Below, piece after piece: positions 19,929 to 27,578 of a stretch of DNA of 64,000 nt. Within the stretch, counting starts at the first letter, position 1. Each line of letters opens with the position of its first letter. The stretch covers positions 1 through 64,000 of the forward strand of contig NZ_BCRS01000004.1 of NCBI RefSeq assembly GCF_001552715.1, written 5' to 3'. The stretch is from Mycolicibacterium vaccae NBRC 14118 = CIP 105934 (lineage in GTDB: Bacteria > Actinomycetota > Actinomycetes > Mycobacteriales > Mycobacteriaceae). The translations under genes and the position numbers were made by a program. The notes beneath the pieces are model-generated. The model saw nothing but the letters and a program-made list of their open reading frames with translations. It searched no databases and was not told the DNA's origin.

Positions 19929-19956
19929 GGTGGGATTCGGCGTCGTGAATCCCACC
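19929..19956. promoter_or_regulatory. palindrome upstream of the PPOX gene
   Basis: GGTGGGATTC (19929-19938) and GAATCCCACC (19947-19956) are perfect inverted arms around an 8-base spacer, ending 32 bases before the PPOX start codon at 19897. Position and symmetry fit a repressor operator, or a hairpin in the 5' leader. Confidence 0.45.
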
Positions 19957-20341
19957 GGTGCACTACGGCTGGATGGTGCTGAACCCGGCTGCGGTTAGAA
20001 CCTGACGAGGCCGGCATCACGTTGGCGAGAGCACATTCCGGTGTTGAATCGGCAACCCGCAGTAGGAAGTTGAAACTCTCGATACGTCGCCCGCGAGTGG
20101 TTGCGTCGTCCTTTGAAAGGGAACCGACAGACCGACCCGCAGGTCCATCAGGATAGCATCGATGACACCACCAGAGCGTCCGGACGGAATGGCCGAAGGT
20201 TGGATATCGACTGTGTAGCAGGGCCAGTCGGATGCTTTGGTGATCCCGCCCACCGGGTTAGGCTTCAGGTCGGGTACCGCGTGACTCGCGGCGTCGAGCG
20301 TGGTGGACAAGGCGACGCCTGATGTGCGTCATAGGTCCGGA
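19957..20341. other. non-coding stretch between PPOX gene and pucR-2
   Basis: No gene supported. One reverse-strand frame (20017-20310) is open for 97 codons from an ATG, but it has no ribosome-binding site and no recognisable family. Promoter elements for the PPOX gene may lie near its left end. Confidence 0.3.
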
Positions 20342-21859
20342 TCATGTCGATTGCGTGTCGTCCCAACCGCGCAGCAACACAAGCGCGGCCACGCGTTGCG
20401 AGTATGTCTGCACGTCGGCGCCGACGAGCTGATCGATCTTCTTCAGGCGATGTCGAACGGTATTGGGGTGCGTATGCAACGTGGCGGCAGCCTCTTTGAG
20501 ATCACCGCCGCAGTCGAGCCATGCCCGTAAGGTAGCCGCCAGAGGCGGTTTGCCCCGTGCGTCGGTGCGGAGCAGTTCGCGAAATGGTCTGTGCTGGAGG
20601 GGCGCAACGGCAGCAGCGGCACGCCGCAAGACGACTGTGTCCCACACTTCGTCGTAAGTTCCCACCGAACGACCGAGAGCGCACACGGCGTTCAGTGTCT
20701 CGGCAGCCTCCAGTCGGGCCGCCGGTAGTGAATCGTTGTCGGATATGGTGCTGCTAGCAGCCATCCGGCCTGGCGCGGATGTGCGTGCGAGATCACGAAG
20801 CCACTCCCACCCTCCGGGTCCAGATCGTTCCGGCACGATGGCGAATGTGAACCCATCGACATCCGCGAGCATCGGCTGCGGCCAGGACTTTTTACGGAAG
20901 AAGCTTCGCCAAACGGCGACGTCGTCCGCCGGACTTGCCCTCGAGAGGCGCTGCAGTGCGACAACTCGTTTAGCGTGAGAAGGCAGCTCCCACTCACTGG
21001 GAGTCCCGAATCTTTCGCCACGTAGCGCAGCACGGATACTGGCGAGCGAGTGGCGTCCGGCCACGTCCCGGCTGGCATTGAGCTGAACCAGACTCAAGGC
21101 TGCCGCAGCTCCGGTTGTCGTCAGTTGCGTCTCCAACTGAGCATCAAGCGTGCCATCCCAAATCGCCCAGACGGAACCAACCGCCTGCCCACCCACGCGT
21201 AGAGGAACAACGAGACGCTGCAGGAACGTCGGCTCGAGTGCGGGCACGATGAACGGCCGTGCGTCATGCGCCAACCTCTTCAGCACGCCAGTGGCGCGCA
21301 ATCGCCTCAATACCGTCGGGGGCACCGCGCGACTCATGATCGTAGAGGTGCGTGCGCTGTCGACGTCGTCGGTGGTCGCCGAGTAGGCGACGACTCGACT
21401 GTGGGCGTCCTCGATGGTGACCGGTGCACCCAGAATGGCTGCGAAGGCGTCGGCCATCGCGAAAAGTCCCTGATGCACGGTCGATTCCGGATCCACTGTC
21501 ACTTCATTGCGATCCATCAGGCAGTGTACGAGCCAGGCCAGGTGGGACCACTCTACGTGTGTGGCGAGCTCAGCCAAGCTGACTCCCATTTCACGGCAGA
21601 GTGCATCCGTGCCTGCCGAGGCGACCTTGCGAACCACCACGACCCCAGCCCCCGACGACGCGGCAAGGGCTACCACCTCCGCTTGCTGTTCGGCGTTCGT
21701 CGCACTCGGTGCTGCAATTAACGAACCCCGTTGAGGTTGAGCCGAATCGCCATGAAAGTGAACTGACGAAACCGAAGCGCTGCGGCCGTACGAGACCACC
21801 GAGGCCACGCCCGCGGCCACCAACTCATTGAGGTCTACGCCACCGGTCACATGCTTCAT
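20342..21859 (-). CDS. PucR/CdaR family transcriptional regulator
   Basis: A 505-residue regulator. The N-terminal 100 residues resemble the PucR sensor region. The middle part (VHQGLFAMADAFAAILGAPV, near 128) is a GAF-like sensory segment. The C-terminal helix-turn-helix is LKEAAATLHTHPNTVRHRL, near residue 455. This is a different subfamily from the first PucR protein in the window. ATG 21859 lies only 82 bp from the divergent D-amino-acid dehydrogenase gene, so it probably controls dadA-ridA. The inducer is presumably an amino acid or its keto product; that is inference. Confidence 0.87.
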   Translation of the reverse strand: MKHVTGGVDLNELVAAGVASVVSYGRSASVSSVHFHGDSAQPQRGSLIAAPSATNAEQQAEVVALAASSGAGVVVVRKVASAGTDALCREMGVSLAELATHVEWSHLAWLVHCLMDRNEVTVDPESTVHQGLFAMADAFAAILGAPVTIEDAHSRVVAYSATTDDVDSARTSTIMSRAVPPTVLRRLRATGVLKRLAHDARPFIVPALEPTFLQRLVVPLRVGGQAVGSVWAIWDGTLDAQLETQLTTTGAAAALSLVQLNASRDVAGRHSLASIRAALRGERFGTPSEWELPSHAKRVVALQRLSRASPADDVAVWRSFFRKKSWPQPMLADVDGFTFAIVPERSGPGGWEWLRDLARTSAPGRMAASSTISDNDSLPAARLEAAETLNAVCALGRSVGTYDEVWDTVVLRRAAAAVAPLQHRPFRELLRTDARGKPPLAATLRAWLDCGGDLKEAAATLHTHPNTVRHRLKKIDQLVGADVQTYSQRVAALVLLRGWDDTQST

Positions 21860-21941
21860 TGTACGAACAGCATCGAGATCAGTTGAGCCGTTGTCCGACT
21901 AGAACAGTCATGGACGGGAGGTTGGGCTGCACCATAGATCC

Positions 21942-23183
21942 ATGGATGGTCGACAGTTCGGACACCAGCAGCGGGTGGCTGTTATCGGCGCGGGCATGGT
22001 AGGACTCTGCACGGCCTGGTACCTGCAGGAGCGTGGCGTCGACGTGACGGTGATCGATGCCGACGGTGTGGCGGCCGGCTCGAGTTGGGGCAACGCCGGG
22101 TGGCTCACGCCCAGTATCGCGACTCCGCTACCTGAGCCCGCCGTTCTCAAGTACGGCGTGCGGGCGTTGGTCAGTCATGCCTCGCCCGTTTATGTTCCGC
22201 CATCTGCCAATCCCCGTCTGATCCGATTTCTTCTGCAATTCGTGCGCAACAGCACAGCGCCACGGTGGCACAAGGCGATGCAGGCTCTGATCCCGCTCAA
22301 CAGGGACGCACTGGCTGCATTCGACGAGATGGAAATCGATTCGGCGGAGAAGTCGGCGCCCGCAGCACCGTTCATCGCGGCGTACCGCACCACCGCGGAC
22401 CGGAAGACACTTCTCGATGAGTTCGACGAGATCCGATCCGCCGGCCAGCACGTGAACTTCGAGGTCCTCGATGGCGATACTGCCCGGGCGGAGGAGCCCG
22501 CATTGTCGTCGGAAGTCAACGCGGCGATCAAGATCCTCGACGAGCGTTTCCTGAACCCCGCGGCGTACGTGCATGCCCTCGCCGATCAGGTCCGTGCGCG
22601 CGGAGCACGGATCGTGACCGGACGGAGAGTCGACGAGATCCGTGATACCGGGACGGCCGTTGTGGTCGCGGGCGAGCAGTTCGACGCCGTGGTGGCCGCG
22701 ACCGGTGCCCGGTTGAACACCTTGCTTCGCCCGTTCGGCGTCAGGCGCTTGGTCCAAGCGGGCCGCGGATACAGTTTTACCGTCAAGGTGGACCATCTCC
22801 CGAAGGGGCCGGTGTACTTCCCGACACAACGTGTGGCCTGTACGCCGGTGGGGGACCGGCTGCGTATCGCCGGGATGATGGAGTTCCGCGACGTGGACGC
22901 GCCCATGGACCCCCGTCGTATACACGTGTTGCGCAACGCCGCCAGCGAACTTTTGAACGGGGCGCACCTCGACGCTCGTGAGGATGAGTGGGTTGGGGCG
23001 CGTCCGTGCACCGCCGACGGGCTGCCTCTCATTGGCGGTACGTCGAGTCCGCGTGTCTTCGCCGCGGGTGGACACGGTATGTGGGGGATCACCCTGGGCC
23101 CCATAACCGGCAAGTTGTTGGCCGAGATGATCACCTCAGGCCGGACACCCGACGCGCTTCGCGCAGTCGATCCGCTTCGTTGA
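21942..23183 (+). CDS. FAD-dependent D-amino-acid dehydrogenase (DadA family)
   Basis: A 413-residue DAO-superfamily flavoenzyme. It has an FAD-binding VAVIGAGMVGLCTAWYL near residue 12, the conserved GSSWGNAGWLTPS typical of D-amino-acid dehydrogenases (near 47-59), and the C-terminal FAA/GGHGMWGITLGP flavin-binding segment. It deaminates a D-amino acid, or glycine/sarcosine-like substrate, to an imine that hydrolyses to a keto acid, feeding electrons to the respiratory chain. Start ATG 21942 has a weak leader. The RidA gene begins 14 bp after its stop, a classic pairing because the imine product is reactive. Confidence 0.88.
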   Translation: MDGRQFGHQQRVAVIGAGMVGLCTAWYLQERGVDVTVIDADGVAAGSSWGNAGWLTPSIATPLPEPAVLKYGVRALVSHASPVYVPPSANPRLIRFLLQFVRNSTAPRWHKAMQALIPLNRDALAAFDEMEIDSAEKSAPAAPFIAAYRTTADRKTLLDEFDEIRSAGQHVNFEVLDGDTARAEEPALSSEVNAAIKILDERFLNPAAYVHALADQVRARGARIVTGRRVDEIRDTGTAVVVAGEQFDAVVAATGARLNTLLRPFGVRRLVQAGRGYSFTVKVDHLPKGPVYFPTQRVACTPVGDRLRIAGMMEFRDVDAPMDPRRIHVLRNAASELLNGAHLDAREDEWVGARPCTADGLPLIGGTSSPRVFAAGGHGMWGITLGPITGKLLAEMITSGRTPDALRAVDPLR

Positions 23184-23197
23184 CCAGAGAGAAGACC

Positions 23198-23584
23198 ATG
23201 ACCGAACTCACCCGCATCGCCTCCGCAAGTGCTCCGGCCGCGATCGGACCGTATGTACAGGCTGTAGCTCATGCCGGACTGCTCTACTGTTCGGGGGCGC
23301 TACCGATCGACCCGAGCACGGGATCGATCGACGTGACCGACGCGGCGGACCAGGCGCGGCAATGTCTGAGGAACCTGACCGCGGTGTGCGCGGAGGCCGG
23401 CACCGGGCTGAAGCGTGCCGTGCGGACCACGATCTACACCACCGACCTGAGCGCGTTCGGGGCGATCAACGCCGTCTACGCGGAGTTCTTCGAAGGTGAG
23501 GTGCCCGCCCGCACCACGGTCGAGGTCGCTGGACTGCCCCTTGGCGCAACCGTCGAGATTGACGCGATCGTCGCATTGGAATGA
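23198..23584 (+). CDS. ridA: RidA family imine/enamine deaminase
   Basis: A 128-residue RidA (YjgF/YER057c/UK114) protein, exactly the family length. It hydrolyses reactive enamines and imines to keto acids plus ammonia. Active-site Arg105 (VPARTTVEV) and Glu120 (VEIDAIV) are conserved, with Tyr19 in IGPYVQA. ATG 23198 follows AGAGAGAAG. Located 14 bp after the D-amino-acid dehydrogenase, whose imine product is its natural substrate, so the two form one operon. Confidence 0.92.
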   Translation: MTELTRIASASAPAAIGPYVQAVAHAGLLYCSGALPIDPSTGSIDVTDAADQARQCLRNLTAVCAEAGTGLKRAVRTTIYTTDLSAFGAINAVYAEFFEGEVPARTTVEVAGLPLGATVEIDAIVALE

Positions 23585-23609
23585 CCAATCACGTTGTAGG
23601 CACGCGGAT

Positions 23610-23877
23610 TCAGCGGGGGCGAAACTTTTGATGCGCGCAAGCCGGGGTGCGATCTCAGGCTCTCGATTGCAGAGCCGGGACCAGATGTGCAGCCGTTCCA
23701 GACTGATCACGGGCAGGCGGTGCTGCCTCTGCACAACGATATGCAGGATGCGGTGGACGGACAGGAAGTCGCCGCTGCCGAGGTCCACGAACACCGCGGT
23801 GCGCTCTTTGTGACTCAGTTCCTTGCCGACTCGGTAGGCCAACTCCCACGCTAGTTGCTTTCGGCTACGTGGACCAT
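23610..23877 (-). pseudogene. frameshifted remnant of a small protein gene
   Basis: Reading the minus strand from an ATG at 23877 (GAGAGG upstream) gives eight codons and a TAG. In the overlapping next frame the text continues naturally as QLAWELAYRVGKEL, then HKERTAVFVDLGSGDF and HRLPVISLERLHIW. That frame has no start of its own and runs on into antisense of ridA. This looks like a small actinobacterial gene with an early frameshift and a lost 3' end. I do not recognise the family. It could also be chance coding-like sequence. Confidence 0.38.
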
Positions 23878-23912
23878 GCTGGGGCTGCCCTCTCGGTGCC
23901 GGAAAGCGTTGT

Positions 23913-24815
23913 TTACCAGCCGCGTTCGGCGAGCCGATGCGGAACGGCGATGTCCTCGACGTTAATACCGACCATGGCCTCACCCAGTCCCCGCGATACC
24001 TTGGCCAGGACGTCGGCGTCGTCGTAGAAGGTGGCGGCCTTGACGATCGCCGCGGCGCGCGCGGCGGGGTCTCCGGACTTGAAGATGCCTGACCCGACGA
24101 AGACTCCCTCGGCGCCCAGCTGCATCATCATCGCGGCGTCGGCCGGAGTGGCGATGCCGCCAGCCGTGAACATCGTGACGGGCAGCTTGCCTGCGCGGGC
24201 AACATCGACCACGAGGTCATACGGCGCCTGAAGTTCCTTTGCGGCGACGAACAACTCGTCCTCCGAAAGGGAGCCGAGCCTGCGAATCTCGCCAAGGATG
24301 GTGCGCATGTGCGTGGTCGCGTTGGAGACGTCGCCGGTGCCTGCCTCACCCTTGGAGCGGATCATCGCCGCGCCCTCGGTGATGCGCCGCAGCGCCTCGC
24401 CGAGACAGGTCGCGCCACACACGAAGGGGACGGTGAAGCGCCACTTGTCGATGTGGTTGGCGTAGTCGGCCGGGGTCAACACTTCGGACTCGTCGACGTA
24501 GTCCACTCCGAGACTCTGCAGGATCTGCGCCTCGACGAAGTGACCGATGCGGGCCTTGGCCATCACCGGAATCGTGACCGCGGCCATGATTCCCTCGATC
24601 ATGTCGGGATCGCTCATCCGTGAGACGCCACCCTGGGCGCGAATGTCTGCGGGCACGCGTTCGAGCGCCATCACCGCGACGGCGCCGGCGCCTTCGGCGA
24701 TGCGCGCCTGCTCCGGGGTGACGACGTCCATGATGACGCCGCCCTTGAGCATTTCGGCCATGCCGCGCTTGACGCGGGCCGTGCCGGTCTGACTATCTTC
24801 CGAATCTGGCCGCAT
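23913..24815 (-). CDS. pdxS: pyridoxal 5'-phosphate synthase, lyase subunit PdxS
   Basis: A 300-residue PdxS (SnzP/YaaD), very close to the mycobacterial protein. It makes PLP from ribose 5-phosphate, glyceraldehyde 3-phosphate and ammonia delivered by the glutaminase PdxT. Asp30 (GGVIMDVV) and Lys87 (VMAKARIGH) are catalytic. GEAGTGD binds phosphate, and the C-terminal RLAERGW is standard. ATG 24815. No pdxT is adjacent: upstream is a gap, and downstream a gene relic followed by ridA on the other strand. A second copy elsewhere is possible. Its location among PLP-dependent aminotransferases suggests local cofactor supply. Confidence 0.94.
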   Translation of the reverse strand: MRPDSEDSQTGTARVKRGMAEMLKGGVIMDVVTPEQARIAEGAGAVAVMALERVPADIRAQGGVSRMSDPDMIEGIMAAVTIPVMAKARIGHFVEAQILQSLGVDYVDESEVLTPADYANHIDKWRFTVPFVCGATCLGEALRRITEGAAMIRSKGEAGTGDVSNATTHMRTILGEIRRLGSLSEDELFVAAKELQAPYDLVVDVARAGKLPVTMFTAGGIATPADAAMMMQLGAEGVFVGSGIFKSGDPAARAAAIVKAATFYDDADVLAKVSRGLGEAMVGINVEDIAVPHRLAERGW

Positions 24816-25058
24816 GCCGCAAGTTTGTCGAACCGCTCAACGAGAATCGAACGGCTTACTGTCGGTCATTTCGCGGACATCTCTGACAAGTTGTCCACTC
24901 GCCCGCTTTCGGCGCCATGCGCCTTCAGGAGGCGAACGTGCGCGGTGCTGAGATGAACCGCGAGAAGCACCACGATCCGCGCCGAGAAACCACTCCGGAA
25001 CGGGCTGCTCAACCTTCGACCGGAACCGACACTACGGAAATGCACCGATCCGGTGCGC

Positions 25059-25159
25059 TGAGTTTCCGCGAGACGCCGAGGCTAGGGCGTGTCGGGTGCG
25101 TCCAGTGGCGGCGAGGAGTAGCCGGTGCTGTCCGGCGGCACTCCGGAATCGTCGGCGCC
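25059..25159. repeat. 101-bp direct repeat, copy A
   Basis: Matches 28789-28889 in the same orientation with 9 mismatches in 101 bases and no gaps. It covers the 3' end (with stop codon) of the small minus-strand gene at 25082-25222 plus about 23 bases beyond. The two copies bracket about 3.6 kb. Confidence 0.85.
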
Positions 25160-25222
25160 ACTCTCATCTGCCGCGTCGCGCAGCTTCTCCGGAGAGCTCT
25201 CGTCCCGTTCGGGTCCCGTCAT
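25082..25222 (-). CDS. small acidic hypothetical protein (46 aa)
   Basis: An intact 46-codon gene: ATG 25222 follows GGAGG at five bases. The product is hydrophilic and acidic, rich in Asp, Ser and Pro (for example GADDSGVPPDSTGYSSPP), with no membrane segment or cysteine, and is probably disordered and cytoplasmic. I do not recognise a function. Its last 26 codons are repeated 3.7 kb away as a relic lacking a start codon. That the relic keeps the frame and stop supports this being a genuine protein family. Confidence 0.55.
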   Translation of the reverse strand: MTGPERDESSPEKLRDAADESGADDSGVPPDSTGYSSPPLDAPDTP

Positions 25223-25417
25223 CATGACCTCCATCGTCGGATCGTCGTTCTGTACCCGGCGGCGACGGTGTGAAACGGTGGGTCCGCCATCGGCCACGGC
25301 AAACCGCGGCGGACGGGAGCGCGGCGCGGCGACCGTGGGCCGGGGGCCCGGGGGCCTCGACACGTCGGTATGGGATCGACCGCGCCGGCGATCGGCACGC
25401 TGCTATGGCTGCGGCTT

Positions 25418-25540
25418 TCAGTCCGCGGCCACCACGGTGGGCGCATAGGCCTGATGCCCCAGTTCGGCCTGCCGTGCGAGCACCGTATCGAATGCCGTGC
25501 CATCATGGCTGGCACCGTGCACCAGGACGTATGTGGACAT
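25418..25540 (-). pseudogene. alpha/beta hydrolase, truncated N-terminal remnant
   Basis: ATG 25540, preceded by GAGAGG at six bases, begins STYVLVHGASHDGTAFD and continues with LGHQAYAPTV. This is the opening strand and oxyanion-loop HGAxHDG of small alpha/beta hydrolases. The frame stops after 40 codons, where the family has about 230. No later part (nucleophile elbow GxSxG, catalytic Asp/His) is found in any frame downstream, so the 3' part was deleted. Confidence 0.62.
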
Positions 25541-25783
25541 GGGCACCCTCTCGGTCGACATGCTTGCGTCAGATGGAACGCAAGGCGCACCAGGAGCATT
25601 CATTCACCTGATCGTGCAGCAGACCTGACTCGTGAGCGGCCGGACGGCTCCGCCACCGGAACCCCCTTGGTGCTTCCCCGTGCGCCAGTGAACCATCTTG
25701 GCCAGCTCTGTCGCCCAGATCAGCGAGATGAGGCGCAGATCGGTATTGAACCGGTGCCGGTGCCGGGGCCGTAGCCTGGGCTC

Positions 25784-26701
25784 GTGATCGCATCCCGTCG
25801 CGCCTCGGGCCGCGAGGGCGTCCGGTGGCGCGAGCGGAGCCCACTCGTGCGTCGGGTGCGCCTCTGGCGTACGCGGAGACCACGCACGTTCCGCGAGAAG
25901 GTCCGCTACAAGATGCTGCGCGACCACCGCCCGCTGGTGGTGACCTTCGCCGACAAGGCGGCAGTACGTGACTACGTCACCACGGTGATTGGTGCACAGT
26001 ACCTTCCACGGGTGTATGCGATCCTCGATGACCCCGCCGCATTACGCGAGGTGCGCCTGCCCGACTCCTACGTGGTGAAGCCGACCCACGGCAGCGGCGC
26101 GGCCATCATCGTTTCCGGCCATGCACCCAAGGACGCGCGCCTGCCCACCGAGCCCCGGAGTTGGGAATACCGGCACGTGCGTCCCGAGTCCGCACCTCGC
26201 GAGGACGTCGTCAGCATCGCGCAGGGTTGGGTCGCACAGCTTTACGGCCAGGGGCCGAACCGGGAGTGGGTGTACGGGCAGATGCCACGGCGCATCATCG
26301 TCGAGGAGATGCTCACCGGCGCCGACGGCGGAGTTCCCGACGACTACAAGTTCTTCGTCTTCCACGGGCGGTGCGCGTTCATCGAGGTCGACTCCGGACG
26401 ATTCGGCCCGCGCACTCAGGACTTCTTCCGACCGGATTGGGAGCACCTGCCGCTCAGCGGCGGAGCGCCGTGGGCCGATCCCAGCCCCGTCAGGCCCGCC
26501 CGCCTGAGCGAGATGATCGACCTGGCCGAACGGCTCGGCGCTGACACTGATTTCGTTCGCGTTGATCTATACGACGTTGCCGGACGCATCGTGTTCGGCG
26601 AGCTGACCAGTTTCCCCGCCGGAGGTGACAGCCCGTTCGACCCCGAGTCGTTCAACGAGGATTTCGGGCGGCCATGGACTGTTCCGCGGCGTTATCGATG
26701 A
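25784..26701 (+). CDS. TupA-like ATP-grasp domain protein
   Basis: A 305-residue protein of the TupA-like ATP-grasp family. After a basic N-terminal stretch (RPRTFREKVRYKML, near 33-46) come the ATP-grasp landmarks: SYVVKPTHGSGAAIIV near 93-108, IIVEEMLTG, and DYKFFVFHGRCAFIEVD. The metal-binding tail follows, with FVRVDLY and ELTSFPAGG. Relatives work in cell-surface polymer synthesis, ligating amino acids to sugar acids, usually beside glycosyltransferases; none is present here. GTG 25784 is the first start on the conserved sequence. The basic N-terminus could contact membrane or substrate. Exact reaction unknown. Confidence 0.82.
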   Translation: MIASRRASGREGVRWRERSPLVRRVRLWRTRRPRTFREKVRYKMLRDHRPLVVTFADKAAVRDYVTTVIGAQYLPRVYAILDDPAALREVRLPDSYVVKPTHGSGAAIIVSGHAPKDARLPTEPRSWEYRHVRPESAPREDVVSIAQGWVAQLYGQGPNREWVYGQMPRRIIVEEMLTGADGGVPDDYKFFVFHGRCAFIEVDSGRFGPRTQDFFRPDWEHLPLSGGAPWADPSPVRPARLSEMIDLAERLGADTDFVRVDLYDVAGRIVFGELTSFPAGGDSPFDPESFNEDFGRPWTVPRRYR

Positions 26702-26747
26702 CGCCCTGCGCGGTCGGTCGACTGCGACCACCCGTCATAATCGCGAC

Positions 26748-27578
26748 ATGACCGTGGCGCTGTCGATCGTGGTCCTGCTCGAGGCGGCCGGGCTGATCAC
26801 GCTCGCTGTGTTGTTGGTCGTGTCGCGGCGGTCGTTGGCGTCGACGCGCCGCGCACTGGAGCGCGAGCGCCGCCGGGACGAGAAACCCCGCCGCACGCGG
26901 AAGCCGAGGGGAGTGGCACCGCTGGCCGTCAAGACGGTGATGCACACCGTGCAGACCGCGGATGCGATCGTCCGCAAGACCCTCGGCGGTTCGGTGCGCA
27001 GCTCGATCGACGATCTGGCGGGCTGGGCGCGAATCGAACGACCCGACCTCGCGCGCGTCGTGTCCGCGGACGGTCGGGTCGTTCTGATGTTCTCCGACAT
27101 CGAGGGCTCCACCGAACGCAATGCGGCGCTGGGTGACCGCGAGTGGGTGCAGCTGCTGGAGCGGCACAACACGCTGATCGGCGATTGCGTGGCCGACCAC
27201 CACGGCCACGTGGTGAAAACCCAGGGCGACGGCTTCATGGTCGCGTTCGCCGAGCCGGTCGACGCGGTCCGCTGCTGTGTGGCCGTGCAGCGGGCGCTGC
27301 GCCAGAACCTCGACCGCTGGGATGGCATCCGGGTGCGGATGGGTGCGCATGTCGGCACATCGGTGCGGCGCGGGGAGGACCTCTTCGGCCTCGACGTCGT
27401 CATCGCGTCACGGGTGGCCGACCTCGCCGACGGCGCACAGATCCTCGTCACCGAGGCAGTGCGGGAGTCAGTCGGCGACCAGGACGACATCAGCTTCACC
27501 GGGCCAGAAAGCCTGGAGCTCAAGGGCTTACCTGGTACCCAGACAGTCTACGCCGTGAATTACCTGCCCGGAGCGTAG
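26748..27578 (+). CDS. class III adenylate/guanylate cyclase, membrane-anchored
   Basis: A 276-residue protein with one N-terminal membrane helix (residues 4-26), a basic linker, and a single class III cyclase domain (110-235). Metal-binding aspartates are Asp117 (FSDIEGST) and Asp161 (KTQGDGF). The adenine-selecting pair Lys157 and Asp211, and the transition-state Arg222, are present. Val218 stands in the place of the usual transition-state Asn (compare D-x6-N-x3-R spacing with Rv1625c). Activity should therefore be reduced or altered. The domain would act as a homodimer in the cytoplasm. Its 3' end overlaps the convergent monooxygenase gene by 19 bp. Confidence 0.87.
   Translation: MTVALSIVVLLEAAGLITLAVLLVVSRRSLASTRRALERERRRDEKPRRTRKPRGVAPLAVKTVMHTVQTADAIVRKTLGGSVRSSIDDLAGWARIERPDLARVVSADGRVVLMFSDIEGSTERNAALGDREWVQLLERHNTLIGDCVADHHGHVVKTQGDGFMVAFAEPVDAVRCCVAVQRALRQNLDRWDGIRVRMGAHVGTSVRRGEDLFGLDVVIASRVADLADGAQILVTEAVRESVGDQDDISFTGPESLELKGLPGTQTVYAVNYLPGA

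Noticed and set aside
20017..20310. 97-codon minus-strand frame in the gap beside the second pucR
   Set aside because: No ribosome-binding site and no family resemblance; could be revisited if conserved in relatives.
24917..25273. 118-codon plus-strand frame upstream of the 46-aa gene, with AGGAGG before a GTG at 24938
   Set aside because: It runs through the 3' repeat and antisense to the small gene, and the predicted product becomes Arg-rich shadow sequence.
25604..25927. Minus-strand frame ending with text such as LIWATELAKMVHW
   Set aside because: Overlaps the TupA-like gene start on the other strand and has no start near the protein-like part; possibly a relic, but too short to claim.
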